From Pseudoxanthomonas sp. SE1 (lineage in GTDB: Bacteria; Pseudomonadota; Gammaproteobacteria; Xanthomonadales; Xanthomonadaceae), in NCBI RefSeq assembly GCF_029542205.1, contig NZ_CP113783.1, positions 3,897,001-3,961,000 of the forward strand: a stretch of 64,000 nt of DNA, written 5' to 3'. A program made the translations under genes and the position numbers. Under the pieces are notes generated by a model. That model did not search any database and had not been told where the DNA came from. It was given only the letters and a program-made list of their open reading frames with translations. How positions within the stretch are numbered: the first letter of the stretch is position 1; each line of letters starts with the position of its first letter. Below, in pieces: positions 1 through 8,469 of the stretch.

Positions 1-1
1 C

Positions 2-136
2 GAATGCCGCAAGGACGCCGGCGTGATCGACGAATCGCCGGCGGCCTACAAGGACATCGATGCGGTCATGGCCGCGCAGTCCGACCTGGTGGAGGTGGTC
101 CACACGCTGCGCCAGGTGGTGTGCATCAAGGGGTGA
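2..136 (+). CDS. rtcB: RtcB RNA-splicing ligase, C-terminal end (partial)
   Basis: The window opens inside this gene; 44 codons and a TGA remain. The tail has the pattern DESPAAYKDIDAVMAAQ followed by VVHTLRQVVCIKG, which I recognise as the conserved C-terminus of RtcB, the tRNA-splicing / RNA-repair ligase that joins 2',3'-cyclic-phosphate and 5'-OH ends using GTP and Mn2+. The catalytic histidine and metal ligands lie upstream of the window. The stop codon sits inside the stem of a strong intrinsic terminator, so this is the last gene of its transcript. Confidence 0.75.
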   Translation, partial: ECRKDAGVIDESPAAYKDIDAVMAAQSDLVEVVHTLRQVVCIKG

Positions 137-159
137 GCTTCGGCTCGCCCCTTTTTTTC
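129..159 (+). terminator. Rho-independent terminator of rtcB
   Basis: A 10-bp stem (AGGGGTGAGC / GCTCGCCCCT, one G-T type mismatch) closes on a TTCG tetraloop and is followed directly by seven T residues. The left arm overlaps the rtcB stop codon. Confidence 0.9.
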
Positions 160-180
160 TTGGGCTCACCCTTTCTTTTA

Positions 181-260
181 TGTAGGAGCGCCCTCGGGCG
201 CGACGCTCTTCCTTGGCCCGCAGCGAGGGCAAGAGCATCGCGCCCGAGGGCGCTCCTACA
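181..260. repeat. REP-type inverted pair (TGTAGGAGCGCC family)
   Basis: Two near-perfect arms beginning TGTAGGAGCGCCCTCGGGCG and ending in its complement face each other across about 20 bases. The same family recurs at 7208-7283. A shorter related version (TGTAGGAGGGGCTTCAGCCCC) occurs at 59326 and, inverted, at 57824. Such extragenic palindromes are typical of Xanthomonadaceae and related genomes. Here it lies between convergent genes. Confidence 0.85.
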
Positions 261-272
261 ACAACCGCAGCG

Positions 273-2774
273 TTAGCCTTGCAACTCGCGCAACGTCACC
301 GACGGCGGCGCATCCAGCACCTTGCGCGTGGCGAACAGGCCGGCGCCGAGCGCCGCGAGCATGCCCAGCCCGCCACCGATGGCGGCCAGCTGCCAGTTCG
401 CCTTCCACGGCAGATCGAACACCTGCGTGGCAACGACGCCCGACAACACGGATGCGGCGATCGCCGCGACCAGTCCCGCCAGCAGGCCGATGGCGGCGAA
501 CTCCGATGCCTGCGCCAGGCGCAGCTGGCGACGACTCCCGCCGAGCACGCGCATCACGCCGCCCTCCAGCAGGCGTTCGTCCTGGCTCGCGCTCACGGCC
601 GCCATCAGCACCAGCAGGCCGGCCGCCAACGAGAACCAGAACACCACCTGCACCACCTGCGAGACCTGCTCGGCCGTGCTGCGCACCTGGTTCAGCACCG
701 CCTCCACGTCGATCACCGACAGGTTGGGGAACTGGTTGACCAGCTCGCGCGTGAACGCGGCATCGCCCGACGGCACGCTGACGGCGGTGATGTAGCTGGC
801 CGAATAGCCATCCAGTGCGCCCGGCGAGGCGACCACGAAGAAGTTCGGCCGGAAGCTTTCCCAGTCCACGCTGCGCAGACTGGTGATGCGACCCTCGAAG
901 CGCTGGCCGGCGATATCGAAGGCGACCTGGTCGCCAAGCTTCCAGCCCAGGTCTTCGGCGAAGCCTTCTTCCACCGACAGCTCCGGCGACGAAGGCGTGC
1001 GTCCGTTCCAGAACTCGCCCGCGGTGACCTTGTTGTCGTCGCGCAACGTCGCCGACATCGACAGGTTGAACTCGCGCTCGGCACGTCGCTGTGCGCGCTC
1101 GTCGGCGCCTTCATAATCGGCGCCGCTGGCGGGCTTGCCGTTGAGTTGCACCAGGCGCCCACGGATCATCGGGTACAGATCGACCGCAGACAGACCACGC
1201 GCCTGCATGAAGCTCTTCACCGGATCGACCTGGTCCGGCTGCACGTTGACGATGAAGCGGTTCGGCGCATTGGCCGACAGCGCCAGCTGCCAGCGATCGA
1301 GCAGGTCGGTGCGTACGAAGGTCAGCAGCAGCAGCGCCATCAACCCGAGGCCGAGGGCCGAGACCTGCGCGATCGAGGTGCCGGCGCGACGGCTGACATT
1401 CGCCAGTCCGTAGCGCAGGCTGCCGCGCAGTCGCGAGCGCACGCGGCGCACCAGCAGGATCAGCAGCCACGCCAGCAACGCCAGCACGGCGAGCGTGCCG
1501 ACGATGCCGACCAGCATCGCCGTGCCCAGCGTGGGCGAACCCGCCTTCCACCACAGCAGCGCACCCAGGCCAACGAAGCCCGTCAATGCGACCAGCCACG
1601 CGCTGGGCTCGGTGCGGTCCAGGTCGCGACGCAGCACGCGCAATGCCGGCACGCGACGCAGCGCCAGCACCGGCGGCGCGCCGAAGGCGAGCAGTACGAT
1701 CATGCCCACCCCATAACCTTGCAGCGCCGGCATCAGGCCCGCCGGCGGAATGTCGATCTTCAGCGACTGCTGCAGCCAGCTGCCGATGCCCCATTGCAGG
1801 CCGAAGGCGATCAGTACGCCCACCGTGCAGGCCGCCAGGCCCAGCAACACAAGCTCACCGACATGGATGCCGACCAGCGTGCGCTGCTGCGCCCCCAGAC
1901 AGCGCATCACCGCCGTGCCGGACAGATGGCGCTCGCTGTGGCGACGCGCGGCCATCGCGACGGCGACGGCGGCAAGCACCACGGAGACCAAGGCAGCCAA
2001 TCCCAGAAAGCGACTGGCGCGGTCCAATGCGGAGCGTACTTCCGGACGCGCGTCCTGGATGGTCTCCATGCGCTGGCCGCGCGCGAGCTGCGGCTTCACT
2101 GCCGCGGTGAATGTTTCGACCGCGGCCGCGTTGCCGGCGACCACCAGGCGATAGCGCAGGCGGCTGCCCTCCTGCACCAGACCGGTGGACGGCAGGTCGG
2201 CGAGATTGAGGAACACCTTCGGGGCGACGTTGAAATAGTCCAGCGCCGCATCCGGCTCCTGCGTCACCAGTGCCGCGAGTTTGAGCGTGCGCGTGCCGAT
2301 GCCAATCTCGTCGCCGGGCTTGGCGCCCAGCGTTTCCGCACCAGCCTGGCTGATCCACAGCGTGCCCGGCGCCGGGATGCCAGCGGCATCGCGCTCTGCG
2401 CCGCCGCTACCATCGACCACGCGGAAATTGCCGCGCAACGGGAACCCTTCGCCCAGCGCGCGCAGGTCGCCGAGCGACAACGATTCGCCCGCGCGGATCA
2501 TGCTCTGCAGTTCCTGCGTCTCGGTCACGCGCAGGCCCGGTGCCGCCGCCAGTGCGCGCAATGCATCAGTCGGCGCCGAGTCGCCACGCACCACGACGTC
2601 GCCGCCCAGCAGGCGGTTCGCCTCGATCGCCAGCGCGCGTTCGGCGCGATCGGTGACGAAGCCGACGGCGGTGACCGCGACCACCGCGAGCACCAGCGCG
2701 GCGAACAGGATGCGGACATCGCCCGCGACAAGATCGCGGCGCAGCTGGCGCCAAGCCAGCGCCAACGTCCTCAT
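273..2774 (-). CDS. ABC transporter permease, FtsX-type (YbbP-like)
   Basis: 833-residue inner-membrane permease. There is one N-terminal membrane segment (about 18-40), a large periplasmic region, then membrane segments near 260-280, 305-330 and 355-375. A second set follows (about 395-440, 470-490) and a C-terminal FtsX block with three hydrophobic segments at about 715-830. This double-FtsX architecture is that of YbbP. The start codon overlaps the stop of the ATPase gene by 4 bp (ATGA), so the two are translationally coupled. Linkage with a divergent tesA matches the ybbA-ybbP/tesA arrangement of E. coli. By family the complex probably extracts or exports a lipid-like or small hydrophobic substrate; the substrate is not evident from sequence. 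Confidence 0.88.
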   Translation of the reverse strand: MRTLALAWRQLRRDLVAGDVRILFAALVLAVVAVTAVGFVTDRAERALAIEANRLLGGDVVVRGDSAPTDALRALAAAPGLRVTETQELQSMIRAGESLSLGDLRALGEGFPLRGNFRVVDGSGGAERDAAGIPAPGTLWISQAGAETLGAKPGDEIGIGTRTLKLAALVTQEPDAALDYFNVAPKVFLNLADLPSTGLVQEGSRLRYRLVVAGNAAAVETFTAAVKPQLARGQRMETIQDARPEVRSALDRASRFLGLAALVSVVLAAVAVAMAARRHSERHLSGTAVMRCLGAQQRTLVGIHVGELVLLGLAACTVGVLIAFGLQWGIGSWLQQSLKIDIPPAGLMPALQGYGVGMIVLLAFGAPPVLALRRVPALRVLRRDLDRTEPSAWLVALTGFVGLGALLWWKAGSPTLGTAMLVGIVGTLAVLALLAWLLILLVRRVRSRLRGSLRYGLANVSRRAGTSIAQVSALGLGLMALLLLTFVRTDLLDRWQLALSANAPNRFIVNVQPDQVDPVKSFMQARGLSAVDLYPMIRGRLVQLNGKPASGADYEGADERAQRRAEREFNLSMSATLRDDNKVTAGEFWNGRTPSSPELSVEEGFAEDLGWKLGDQVAFDIAGQRFEGRITSLRSVDWESFRPNFFVVASPGALDGYSASYITAVSVPSGDAAFTRELVNQFPNLSVIDVEAVLNQVRSTAEQVSQVVQVVFWFSLAAGLLVLMAAVSASQDERLLEGGVMRVLGGSRRQLRLAQASEFAAIGLLAGLVAAIAASVLSGVVATQVFDLPWKANWQLAAIGGGLGMLAALGAGLFATRKVLDAPPSVTLRELQG

Positions 2775-3493
2775 GCGGCAGCATCCTGCAGGCGGCCGGC
2801 ATCCAGTCGGAGCAGGCGCTGGCAGCGCTCGGCCAGGTGGTCGTCATGCGTGACCAGCACCAGCGTGGTGCCGGCATCGGCATTCAGCGCGAACAGCAGT
2901 TCGATGATCGCCTGGCCGGTATGGGTGTCGAGATTGCCGGTGGGCTCATCGGCGAACAGCAGCGATGGCCGGGTGACGAACGCCCGCGCCAGCGCGACGC
3001 GCTGCTGCTCGCCGCCGGACAGCTGGCGCGGGTAATGGCCCAGGCGCTGGCCGAGGCCGACCTTCTCCAGGATCTGCCGCGCCGGACCCTCCACGTCGGC
3101 ATCGCCCCGCAACTCCAGCGGCAGCATGACGTTCTCCAGCGCGGTCAACGACGGCAGCAATTGGAAACTTTGGAAGACGAAGCCGACCTTCTCGCCGCGC
3201 ACGCGGGCGCGGCCGTCCTCGTCCATGTCCGAAAGGCGTTCGCCGTCCAGCACCACCGTGCCCGCACTGGGCACGTCCAGGCCGGCCAGCAGCGACAACA
3301 GCGTGCTCTTGCCGGAGCCGGATGCCCCCACGATGGCGACGGTGTCGCCGTGCTCGATGCGGAAGCCGATGTCGTCGAGTATCGTCAGGGCACCGTCGGG
3401 CAGCGGCACATGCTTGCCCAACCCCTGCACGTCGAGCACGGCATGGCGCGCAATGGAGGGGGCTTCAGTGGGGAGTCTGCTGGCGTCGGCCAT
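2771..3493 (-). CDS. ABC transporter ATP-binding protein (YbbA-like)
   Basis: Cytoplasmic ATPase of the MacB/LolD/YbbA type that powers the FtsX-type permease encoded next. It shows Walker A (GASGSGKST), Q-loop (FVFQSFQLLPSLTA), signature LSGGEQQRVALARAF, Walker B (LLFADEPTGNLD) and the H-loop (VTHD). The open frame extends up to a GTG at 3532, but tesA begins divergently at 3540. I therefore prefer the ATG at 3493 (MADASRLP), which leaves room for a shared promoter; ATGs at 3511 and 3523 are alternatives. None has a strong ribosome-binding site. Confidence 0.88.
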   Translation of the reverse strand: MADASRLPTEAPSIARHAVLDVQGLGKHVPLPDGALTILDDIGFRIEHGDTVAIVGASGSGKSTLLSLLAGLDVPSAGTVVLDGERLSDMDEDGRARVRGEKVGFVFQSFQLLPSLTALENVMLPLELRGDADVEGPARQILEKVGLGQRLGHYPRQLSGGEQQRVALARAFVTRPSLLFADEPTGNLDTHTGQAIIELLFALNADAGTTLVLVTHDDHLAERCQRLLRLDAGRLQDAAA

Positions 3494-3539
3494 GATCGTC
3501 TCGTCGGTCATTTCGTGGATCATCGGGAGCACGGATTAA

Positions 3540-4226
3540 ATGTTTCTTAATTTGAACAGGTATGGGGCCAGCGGCGTACGCATGCAATGGGCCATGGGCT
3601 TGGCGCTGCTGCTGCTCGTCGCATTATTTGCACGTCCCGCCGCAGCGCAGAGTGCGCAGGCCGCGCCCGCGAAGAGCATGCGCACCGTGCTGGTGATGGG
3701 CGACTCGCTCTCGGCGGCATACGGCCTGGCGCCGTCGCAGGGATGGGTGTCGCTGACCGCAGACCGGATCGGCAAGACGAAGCCGGGCTGGCGTGTCGTC
3801 AACGCCAGCATCAGTGGCGAGACCACTGCGGGCGGGGCGGCGCGCATCGCGGCGGAACTGCAACGCCACAAGCCCGCCGTCGTGGTCATCGCGCTGGGCG
3901 CGAACGACGGGTTGCGGGGTCTGCCACTGGCGCAGACGCGCGCCAATCTGGAAAAGATGATCAAGGCCGCGCAGACGAGCAAGGCGAAGGTGCTGCTGGT
4001 CGGCATGCGCATGCCGCCGAATTACGGCCCGGACTACACACGCGGCTTCGAACAGAACTTCAGCGCGCTGTCCAAGCAGTACCGCACCGCGCTGCTGCCA
4101 TTCCTGCTGCAGCCCATCGCACTGGACCGCAATGCCTACCAGGCCGACAACCTGCACCCCGTCGCCAGCGCCCAGCCGAAACTGCGCGACCACGTCTGGA
4201 CCGCGCTGGAGCCGCTGCTGCGCTGA
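3540..4226 (+). CDS. tesA: Arylesterase / acyl-CoA thioesterase I (SGNH hydrolase)
   Basis: 228-residue periplasmic multifunctional esterase/thioesterase/lysophospholipase of the SGNH superfamily. Block I with the nucleophile is GDSLSAAYGL. Block III is GANDGLRG, and the C-terminal Asp/His block is DNLHPVASAQ. A signal peptide covers roughly residues 16-37 (hydrophobic ALLLLVALFA, cleavage near AAAQS). The start at 3540 is preceded by GGGAG ten bases upstream; an internal ATG at 3582 would also leave a functional signal peptide. It is divergent from the ybbA-like gene, as in E. coli. Confidence 0.93.
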   Translation: MFLNLNRYGASGVRMQWAMGLALLLLVALFARPAAAQSAQAAPAKSMRTVLVMGDSLSAAYGLAPSQGWVSLTADRIGKTKPGWRVVNASISGETTAGGAARIAAELQRHKPAVVVIALGANDGLRGLPLAQTRANLEKMIKAAQTSKAKVLLVGMRMPPNYGPDYTRGFEQNFSALSKQYRTALLPFLLQPIALDRNAYQADNLHPVASAQPKLRDHVWTALEPLLR

Positions 4227-4361
4227 GGACCGGCGTTGCACCTACACGGCGGTAGGAATTTTCCTACGCCGATGCGGGCAGTCCGCCGAATGTGATAACT
4301 GGCACATTCGCGCACAGTCCCCATGCCGGTTCCCTGCCCGGCATGTCGACTGGAGTACGCA

Positions 4362-4574
4362 ATGCCCCGCCTGCTTTTCACCATCGCCGCCGATGCCAGC
4401 GGCTGGCAACTGTATGAAGGCCAGTTCGGCCGGGACTGGTTCGACAACCTCGGCGACGCGCGCGAGAACGCCAAGTTGCTCGCGGCCACCCTGCATCAGC
4501 ATCACGGCATCCCGACCGCCGTGGTGGTCGAGATGCCCAGCAACGAATCCGTGCTGTTGGCGCGCCACGGCTGA
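4362..4574 (+). CDS. Small conserved hypothetical protein
   Basis: 70-residue protein of unknown function. The start at 4362 is favoured by GGAG seven bases upstream (GGAGTACGCA-ATG); the frame extends back to 4323. It is compact and mixed alpha/beta in appearance (beta-like LLFTIA and WQLYEG, an Asp-rich helix, then TAVVVEM) with no signal peptide or Cys motif. The pattern loosely recalls DUF2188-like small proteins, but I would not assign it. It sits alone between tesA and the DUF1579 gene with host-like base composition. Confidence 0.6.
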   Translation: MPRLLFTIAADASGWQLYEGQFGRDWFDNLGDARENAKLLAATLHQHHGIPTAVVVEMPSNESVLLARHG

Positions 4575-4667
4575 AACGCTGTTGCGAGTGCGCGGGAGGC
4601 CGCGTGCTGCCGTGCGTCCTCCGTCAGCGGATGGCATGATCCGCCGCACACACCTGGAGAGACCGCC

Positions 4668-5165
4668 ATGGGCAAGCACGCGTTCGAAGAGTCGCTGGCG
4701 CAAGGCCGGCACCGGCAACTGGCGCAGATGGCCGGTGAGTGGGAAGGCCGCTTCCGCCTGTGGTTCACGCCGGACGAACTGGCCTGCGAGGCTCCGCAGC
4801 GCGGGCGCATCCGCAGCGTACTGGGCGGACGCTTTCTGATGCACGAGTACGAGAGCCGCTTCAACGATGAGCCCATCGAAGGCATCGTGCTGTACGGCTA
4901 CCACCTGGACGATGCCCACTGGGAGTCCGCCTGGGTGGAGAGTTTCGGGACGGGCACCAACATCATGTTCTCGACCGGCGCCGGCAGCGAGCCCAACCCC
5001 AACGTCCTCGTCAGCTACGGCGACGGCCAAGGCGGTCCACGCTGGGGCTGGCGCACGACGCTGGAGCAACCCGACCCCGACACGCTGCTTATCACCATGT
5101 TCAACATCACCCCGCAGGGCGAGGAAATGCGGGCGGTCGAAACGCATTACACCCGCGTCGGATAG
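4668..5165 (+). CDS. DUF1579 family protein
   Basis: 165-residue cytoplasmic protein. It has the DUF1579 pattern: an early GEWEGRFRLW strand, then GGRFLMHEYESRFNDEP, YGYHLDDAHWESAWVESFGTG and WGWRTTLEQPDPDTL. The family folds as a small beta-barrel thought to bind a small ligand; no enzymatic role is established. The ATG follows GGAGAGACCGCC. It ends 25 bp before the convergent DsbA-family gene. Confidence 0.8.
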   Translation: MGKHAFEESLAQGRHRQLAQMAGEWEGRFRLWFTPDELACEAPQRGRIRSVLGGRFLMHEYESRFNDEPIEGIVLYGYHLDDAHWESAWVESFGTGTNIMFSTGAGSEPNPNVLVSYGDGQGGPRWGWRTTLEQPDPDTLLITMFNITPQGEEMRAVETHYTRVG

Positions 5166-5190
5166 CCGGCCGTTGCAGGGGCGGAAACGA

Positions 5191-5847
5191 TCAGGCCGCG
5201 ATGCCCGACAGCTGGCGCAGCGCCTGTTCGAACACCTCCACCGGTTGCCCGCCCTGCACCAGGTGGCGGTCGTTGAAGATCACCGACGGCACCGCGCGGA
5301 TGCCCTGCCGCTGATAGAAGTGTTCGCGTTCGCGGACCTGTGCAGCGAAGGCATCCGTGTCGAGGATATGCCGCGCCGCCGCGCCATCCAGTCCGGCGGA
5401 TCCCGCGATGGCGGCCAGCGTGTCGCGGTCGGACACGTTTCTTCCTTCACCGTGATACGCATCCAGTAGCGCATGCTTGAGGGCAAGCTGCTGCGGGGCG
5501 CCGAGTTCGCCCGCCCAGTGCAGCAGGCGATGCGCGTCGAAGGTGTTGTAGATGCGGTCGCGCTTCTGCAGGTCGAAACGGAAGCCCAGGGCCTCTCCGC
5601 GCTGGCGCAGCGCCTCGCCGTTCTGCGCCAGCTGCTCCGCGCCGAGGCCGTACTTGCGGCCGAGGTGCTCGGCGATGGATTCGCCTTCCGGCACCATGTC
5701 GGGATTCAGTTCGAACGGCTGGAAATGCAGGTCCACCTGCAGGTCGCCGCCGATGTTCGCCATGGCGCGCTCCAGCGCGGCCAGGCCAACCGCGCACCAG
5801 GGGCAGGCCACGTCGGACACGAAATCGATCTTCACGGGCGTGGACAT
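5191..5847 (-). CDS. DsbA family oxidoreductase (FrnE-like)
   Basis: 218-residue thioredoxin-fold protein with the redox motif CPWC at residues 15-18 and the cis-proline segment RAVPSVIF near residue 180. It lacks a signal peptide, so unlike DsbA it is expected to act in the cytoplasm. This is the FrnE / 2-hydroxychromene-2-carboxylate isomerase-like branch of DsbA-fold proteins, linked to dithiol oxidoreductase or isomerase activity and oxidative stress. It is followed closely upstream (11 bp) by the amidohydrolase gene in the same direction, so co-transcription is plausible. Confidence 0.87.
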   Translation of the reverse strand: MSTPVKIDFVSDVACPWCAVGLAALERAMANIGGDLQVDLHFQPFELNPDMVPEGESIAEHLGRKYGLGAEQLAQNGEALRQRGEALGFRFDLQKRDRIYNTFDAHRLLHWAGELGAPQQLALKHALLDAYHGEGRNVSDRDTLAAIAGSAGLDGAAARHILDTDAFAAQVREREHFYQRQGIRAVPSVIFNDRHLVQGGQPVEVFEQALRQLSGIAA

Positions 5848-5857
5848 GCGCTGCGCC

Positions 5858-7138
5858 TCACTCGCTCGCGGTGTTCTTGTACACGCGACCCTGCTTCATC
5901 ACGAAGCCGATGTCCTCCAGCACGGACACCTCCTGCAGCGGATCGCCATCCACGGCGATCAGGTCGGCGTAGTAGCCCGGCTTCAGCACCCCGGCGTCCT
6001 TGTCGATACCGAACAGCCGTGCATTGACCACCGTGGCCGAGCGGATCGCCTGCAGCGGGGTCATGCCGAACTGCACCATGCGCGAGAACTGGCGCGCATT
6101 GAGTCCATGCGGGTAGACGCCACCGTCGGTACCGAAACCCATGATGGCCCCGGCCTGATGCGCCTTGCGGAAATTCTCGCGCTGGGTGGCGCCCACGCGG
6201 CGTTCCTTCTCCAGCGATTCGGGGAGGAAGCCGGCCTTCTCGCCTTCGCCCAGGATGTACTCGGTGTTGTAGATGTCCATCACCAGCACGGTGCCGTTCT
6301 TCTTCGCCAGTGCGATGCCCTCGTCGTCGATGAAGCTGGCGTGCTCGATGGAATCCACGCCGGCCAGCAGCGCGTTGCGGATGCCGGTGGCGCCGTGCGC
6401 GTGCGAAGCCACCTTGCGGCCCAGCGCATGCGCTTCATCCACGAGTGCTTTCAGCTCTTCCAGCGAATACTGCGGCGCACCGACTTCGGTGCCCTTGGAC
6501 AGCACGCCGCCGGTGGAGCAGGTCTTGATGAAATCGGCACCGAACTTCACGTCCTGCCGCACCTTCTGCCGCACGGCCCACGGTCCGTCGGCGACGCCCT
6601 CGCCCACTGCCTTGTATTCGGCCGGCAGCAGGTTGTTGTCGCTGCAATGACCGCCTGTGATGCCGATCGCGACGCCGCCAGCGAGGATGCGCGGGCCCTC
6701 CACTTCACCATTGGCGATCGCATCGCGCAGCGCCACGTCGGCGTAGCCGGGCGAGCCGGGCACGCGCACGGTGGTGAAGCCGGCGAGCAGCGTGGTGCGC
6801 GCGTTCTTGGCGCCCTTGATCGCAGCGGCGGGCAGCGAGATGGCCAGCCGGCGATAGCCCTGCAGGTCGGCATCGCCGTGCAGGTGCACATGCGCATCCA
6901 TCAGGCCGGGCAGCACGGTTTTCGTCGACAGGTCATGGACCGTCGCACCGGCCGGCACCGGCGTGCTCGCGGCCGGGCCGATGGCGGTGATGCGCGTGTC
7001 CTCGATGACGATGGCCTGGTCGGTCAGCATGCGGCCGGATTCGACATCGAGCAGGCGGCCGGCCTTGATGTAGGTGGTGCCGGCCAAGGCGGGTGCGCAG
7101 GCGATGGACAGGACGGCGGCAAGGGCACGCAGGCGCAT
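5858..7138 (-). CDS. Exported metal-dependent amidohydrolase
   Basis: Amidohydrolase-superfamily enzyme of the imidazolonepropionase/prolidase-like group, 426 residues from the chosen start. The open frame begins at 7177, but ATG 7138 has GGAG upstream and yields a clean signal peptide (MRLRALAAVLSIACAPALAG). The metal site includes DAHVHLHGD, a lysine-containing DFIKTCSTGG segment, KVASHAHG, SIEHASFIDDEG and the terminal metal Asp in GFGTDGGVYPHG. Family members hydrolyse peptide or amide bonds in periplasmic or outer-membrane settings. The substrate is unknown. Confidence 0.85.
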   Translation of the reverse strand: MRLRALAAVLSIACAPALAGTTYIKAGRLLDVESGRMLTDQAIVIEDTRITAIGPAASTPVPAGATVHDLSTKTVLPGLMDAHVHLHGDADLQGYRRLAISLPAAAIKGAKNARTTLLAGFTTVRVPGSPGYADVALRDAIANGEVEGPRILAGGVAIGITGGHCSDNNLLPAEYKAVGEGVADGPWAVRQKVRQDVKFGADFIKTCSTGGVLSKGTEVGAPQYSLEELKALVDEAHALGRKVASHAHGATGIRNALLAGVDSIEHASFIDDEGIALAKKNGTVLVMDIYNTEYILGEGEKAGFLPESLEKERRVGATQRENFRKAHQAGAIMGFGTDGGVYPHGLNARQFSRMVQFGMTPLQAIRSATVVNARLFGIDKDAGVLKPGYYADLIAVDGDPLQEVSVLEDIGFVMKQGRVYKNTASE

Positions 7139-7207
7139 CGGAACTCCGTAACGGGCAAAGAGGCGTGACTCTAGCAAGACGGGAAGGGGCGTCGCTGATC
7201 GGTCTTC

Positions 7208-7283
7208 TGTAGGAGCGCCCCATGGGCGCGATGCTCTTCGTGCAACTGCCCGGAAAGCATCGCGCCCATGGGGCGCTCCTACA
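7208..7283. repeat. REP-type inverted pair (TGTAGGAGCGCC family)
   Basis: Arms TGTAGGAGCGCCCCATGGGC and its complement enclose about 20 bases. Same family as 181-260, with GCATCGCGCCC spacing bases conserved. It lies in the gap between the amidohydrolase start and the end of the aldo/keto reductase gene. Confidence 0.85.
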
Positions 7284-7333
7284 GGATCAAGGAATCCCGG
7301 GATCAGGGATCACCGGATGTCGCGATGCCGCAG

Positions 7334-8368
7334 TCAGACCGGCGTGGGATTGCGGTAGGCGAAGCCGGCCTGGTGCCAGTACGGATACGGCTTCGGGCGC
7401 TGGCTCGCCGCATCCAGCTTGGCTACCTGCTCCGTGGTCAGGTTCCAGCCGACCGCGCCGAGATTCTGCTTCAGCTGTTCCTCGTTGCGCGCGCCGATCA
7501 CCACGGTGCTCACGGTGGGACGCTGCAGCAGCCAGTTCAAGGCAACCTGCGGGATCGACCGGCCGGTTTCCTGTGCGACCTCGTCCAGTGCGTCGACCAC
7601 GTCGTACAGATATTCCATGTCCACCTGCGGGCCGGCATCGTTCGCCGTCTGCGATTGCAGGCGGCTGTTCTCGGGCAGCGGCTGGCCGCGGCGGATCTTG
7701 CCGGTCAGGCGGCCCCAGCCCAGCGGACTCCACACCACGGCGCCGACGCCCTGGTCGGCGGCCAGCGGCATCAGCTCCCATTCGTAGTCGCGGCCGACCA
7801 GCGAGTAGTACGCCTGGTGCGCCACGTAGCGCGACCAGCCATGGCGGTCGGCGGCGGCGAGCGATTTCATCAGGTGCCAACCGGAGAAATTGGACACGCC
7901 CAGGTAGCGGATCTTGCCCGCCTTCACCAGCGTGTCGAGCGTGGACAGCACTTCTTCCACCGGCGGACGCGCATCGAAGCCGTGCAGCTGGAACAGGTCG
8001 ATGTAGTCGGTGCCCAGGCGCTTGAGTGCGGCGTCGACGGCGTTGATCAGGTGGTGGCGCGAGGAACCGACCTGGTTCTCACCGTCGCCGAAGCGGAAAG
8101 TCGCCTTGGTGGAAATGATCAGCGCATCACGCGGCCTGCCCTTGATCGCCTCGCCAAGGATTTCCTCCGCAGCGCCCTTCGAATAGACATCGGCGCTGTC
8201 GAACATGTTCAGGCCCGCGTCGAGGCATACATCGACCAGTCGGCGCGCCTCGGCCACGTCGGTGCTGCCCCAGGCACTGAACAACGCACCCTGGCCACCG
8301 AAGGTGCCGGTGCCGAAGGAGAGGACGGGCACGCGGAAGCCGGACGCGCCGAGGTAACGGTATTCCAT
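7334..8368 (-). CDS. Aldo/keto reductase
   Basis: 344-residue NADPH-dependent oxidoreductase of the YdjG/YghZ-like AKR group. It starts MEYRYLGASGFRVP, typical of the first beta strand and helix of these barrels. The frame is open much further upstream, but that extension is a shadow of the SDR gene. Conserved features: catalytic Asp and Tyr in FDSADVYSKGAAEE, Lys in IISTKATF, the QLHGFD strand and the NADP-binding stretch TVSTVVIGARNEEQLKQN. The SDR gene lies just upstream in the same orientation with a strong hairpin between them. Confidence 0.9.
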   Translation of the reverse strand: MEYRYLGASGFRVPVLSFGTGTFGGQGALFSAWGSTDVAEARRLVDVCLDAGLNMFDSADVYSKGAAEEILGEAIKGRPRDALIISTKATFRFGDGENQVGSSRHHLINAVDAALKRLGTDYIDLFQLHGFDARPPVEEVLSTLDTLVKAGKIRYLGVSNFSGWHLMKSLAAADRHGWSRYVAHQAYYSLVGRDYEWELMPLAADQGVGAVVWSPLGWGRLTGKIRRGQPLPENSRLQSQTANDAGPQVDMEYLYDVVDALDEVAQETGRSIPQVALNWLLQRPTVSTVVIGARNEEQLKQNLGAVGWNLTTEQVAKLDAASQRPKPYPYWHQAGFAYRNPTPV

Positions 8369-8387
8369 GAGCGGATGCTCCAGAAGC

Positions 8388-8413
8388 GGGGGAGTGCGCC
8401 ATTGCACTCCCCC
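8388..8413 (-). terminator. Strong intergenic hairpin between SDR and AKR genes
   Basis: A perfect 10-bp stem (GGGGGAGTGC / GCACTCCCCC) with a 6-base loop. No T-run follows on either strand, so it may work as a pause or mRNA-stabilising element rather than a full intrinsic terminator. Confidence 0.5.
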
Positions 8414-8469
8414 GCCGCGACAGCGGCAACCCCCGGCGGTGGAAAACTCCGTTGCCTGCCGACGAAAAC

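Noticed and set aside
213..3035. A 940-codon plus-strand frame across the ABC permease gene
   Set aside because: It is a shadow of the high-GC minus-strand permease and ATPase genes; the translation is Arg/Gln/His-rich low-complexity with no domain.
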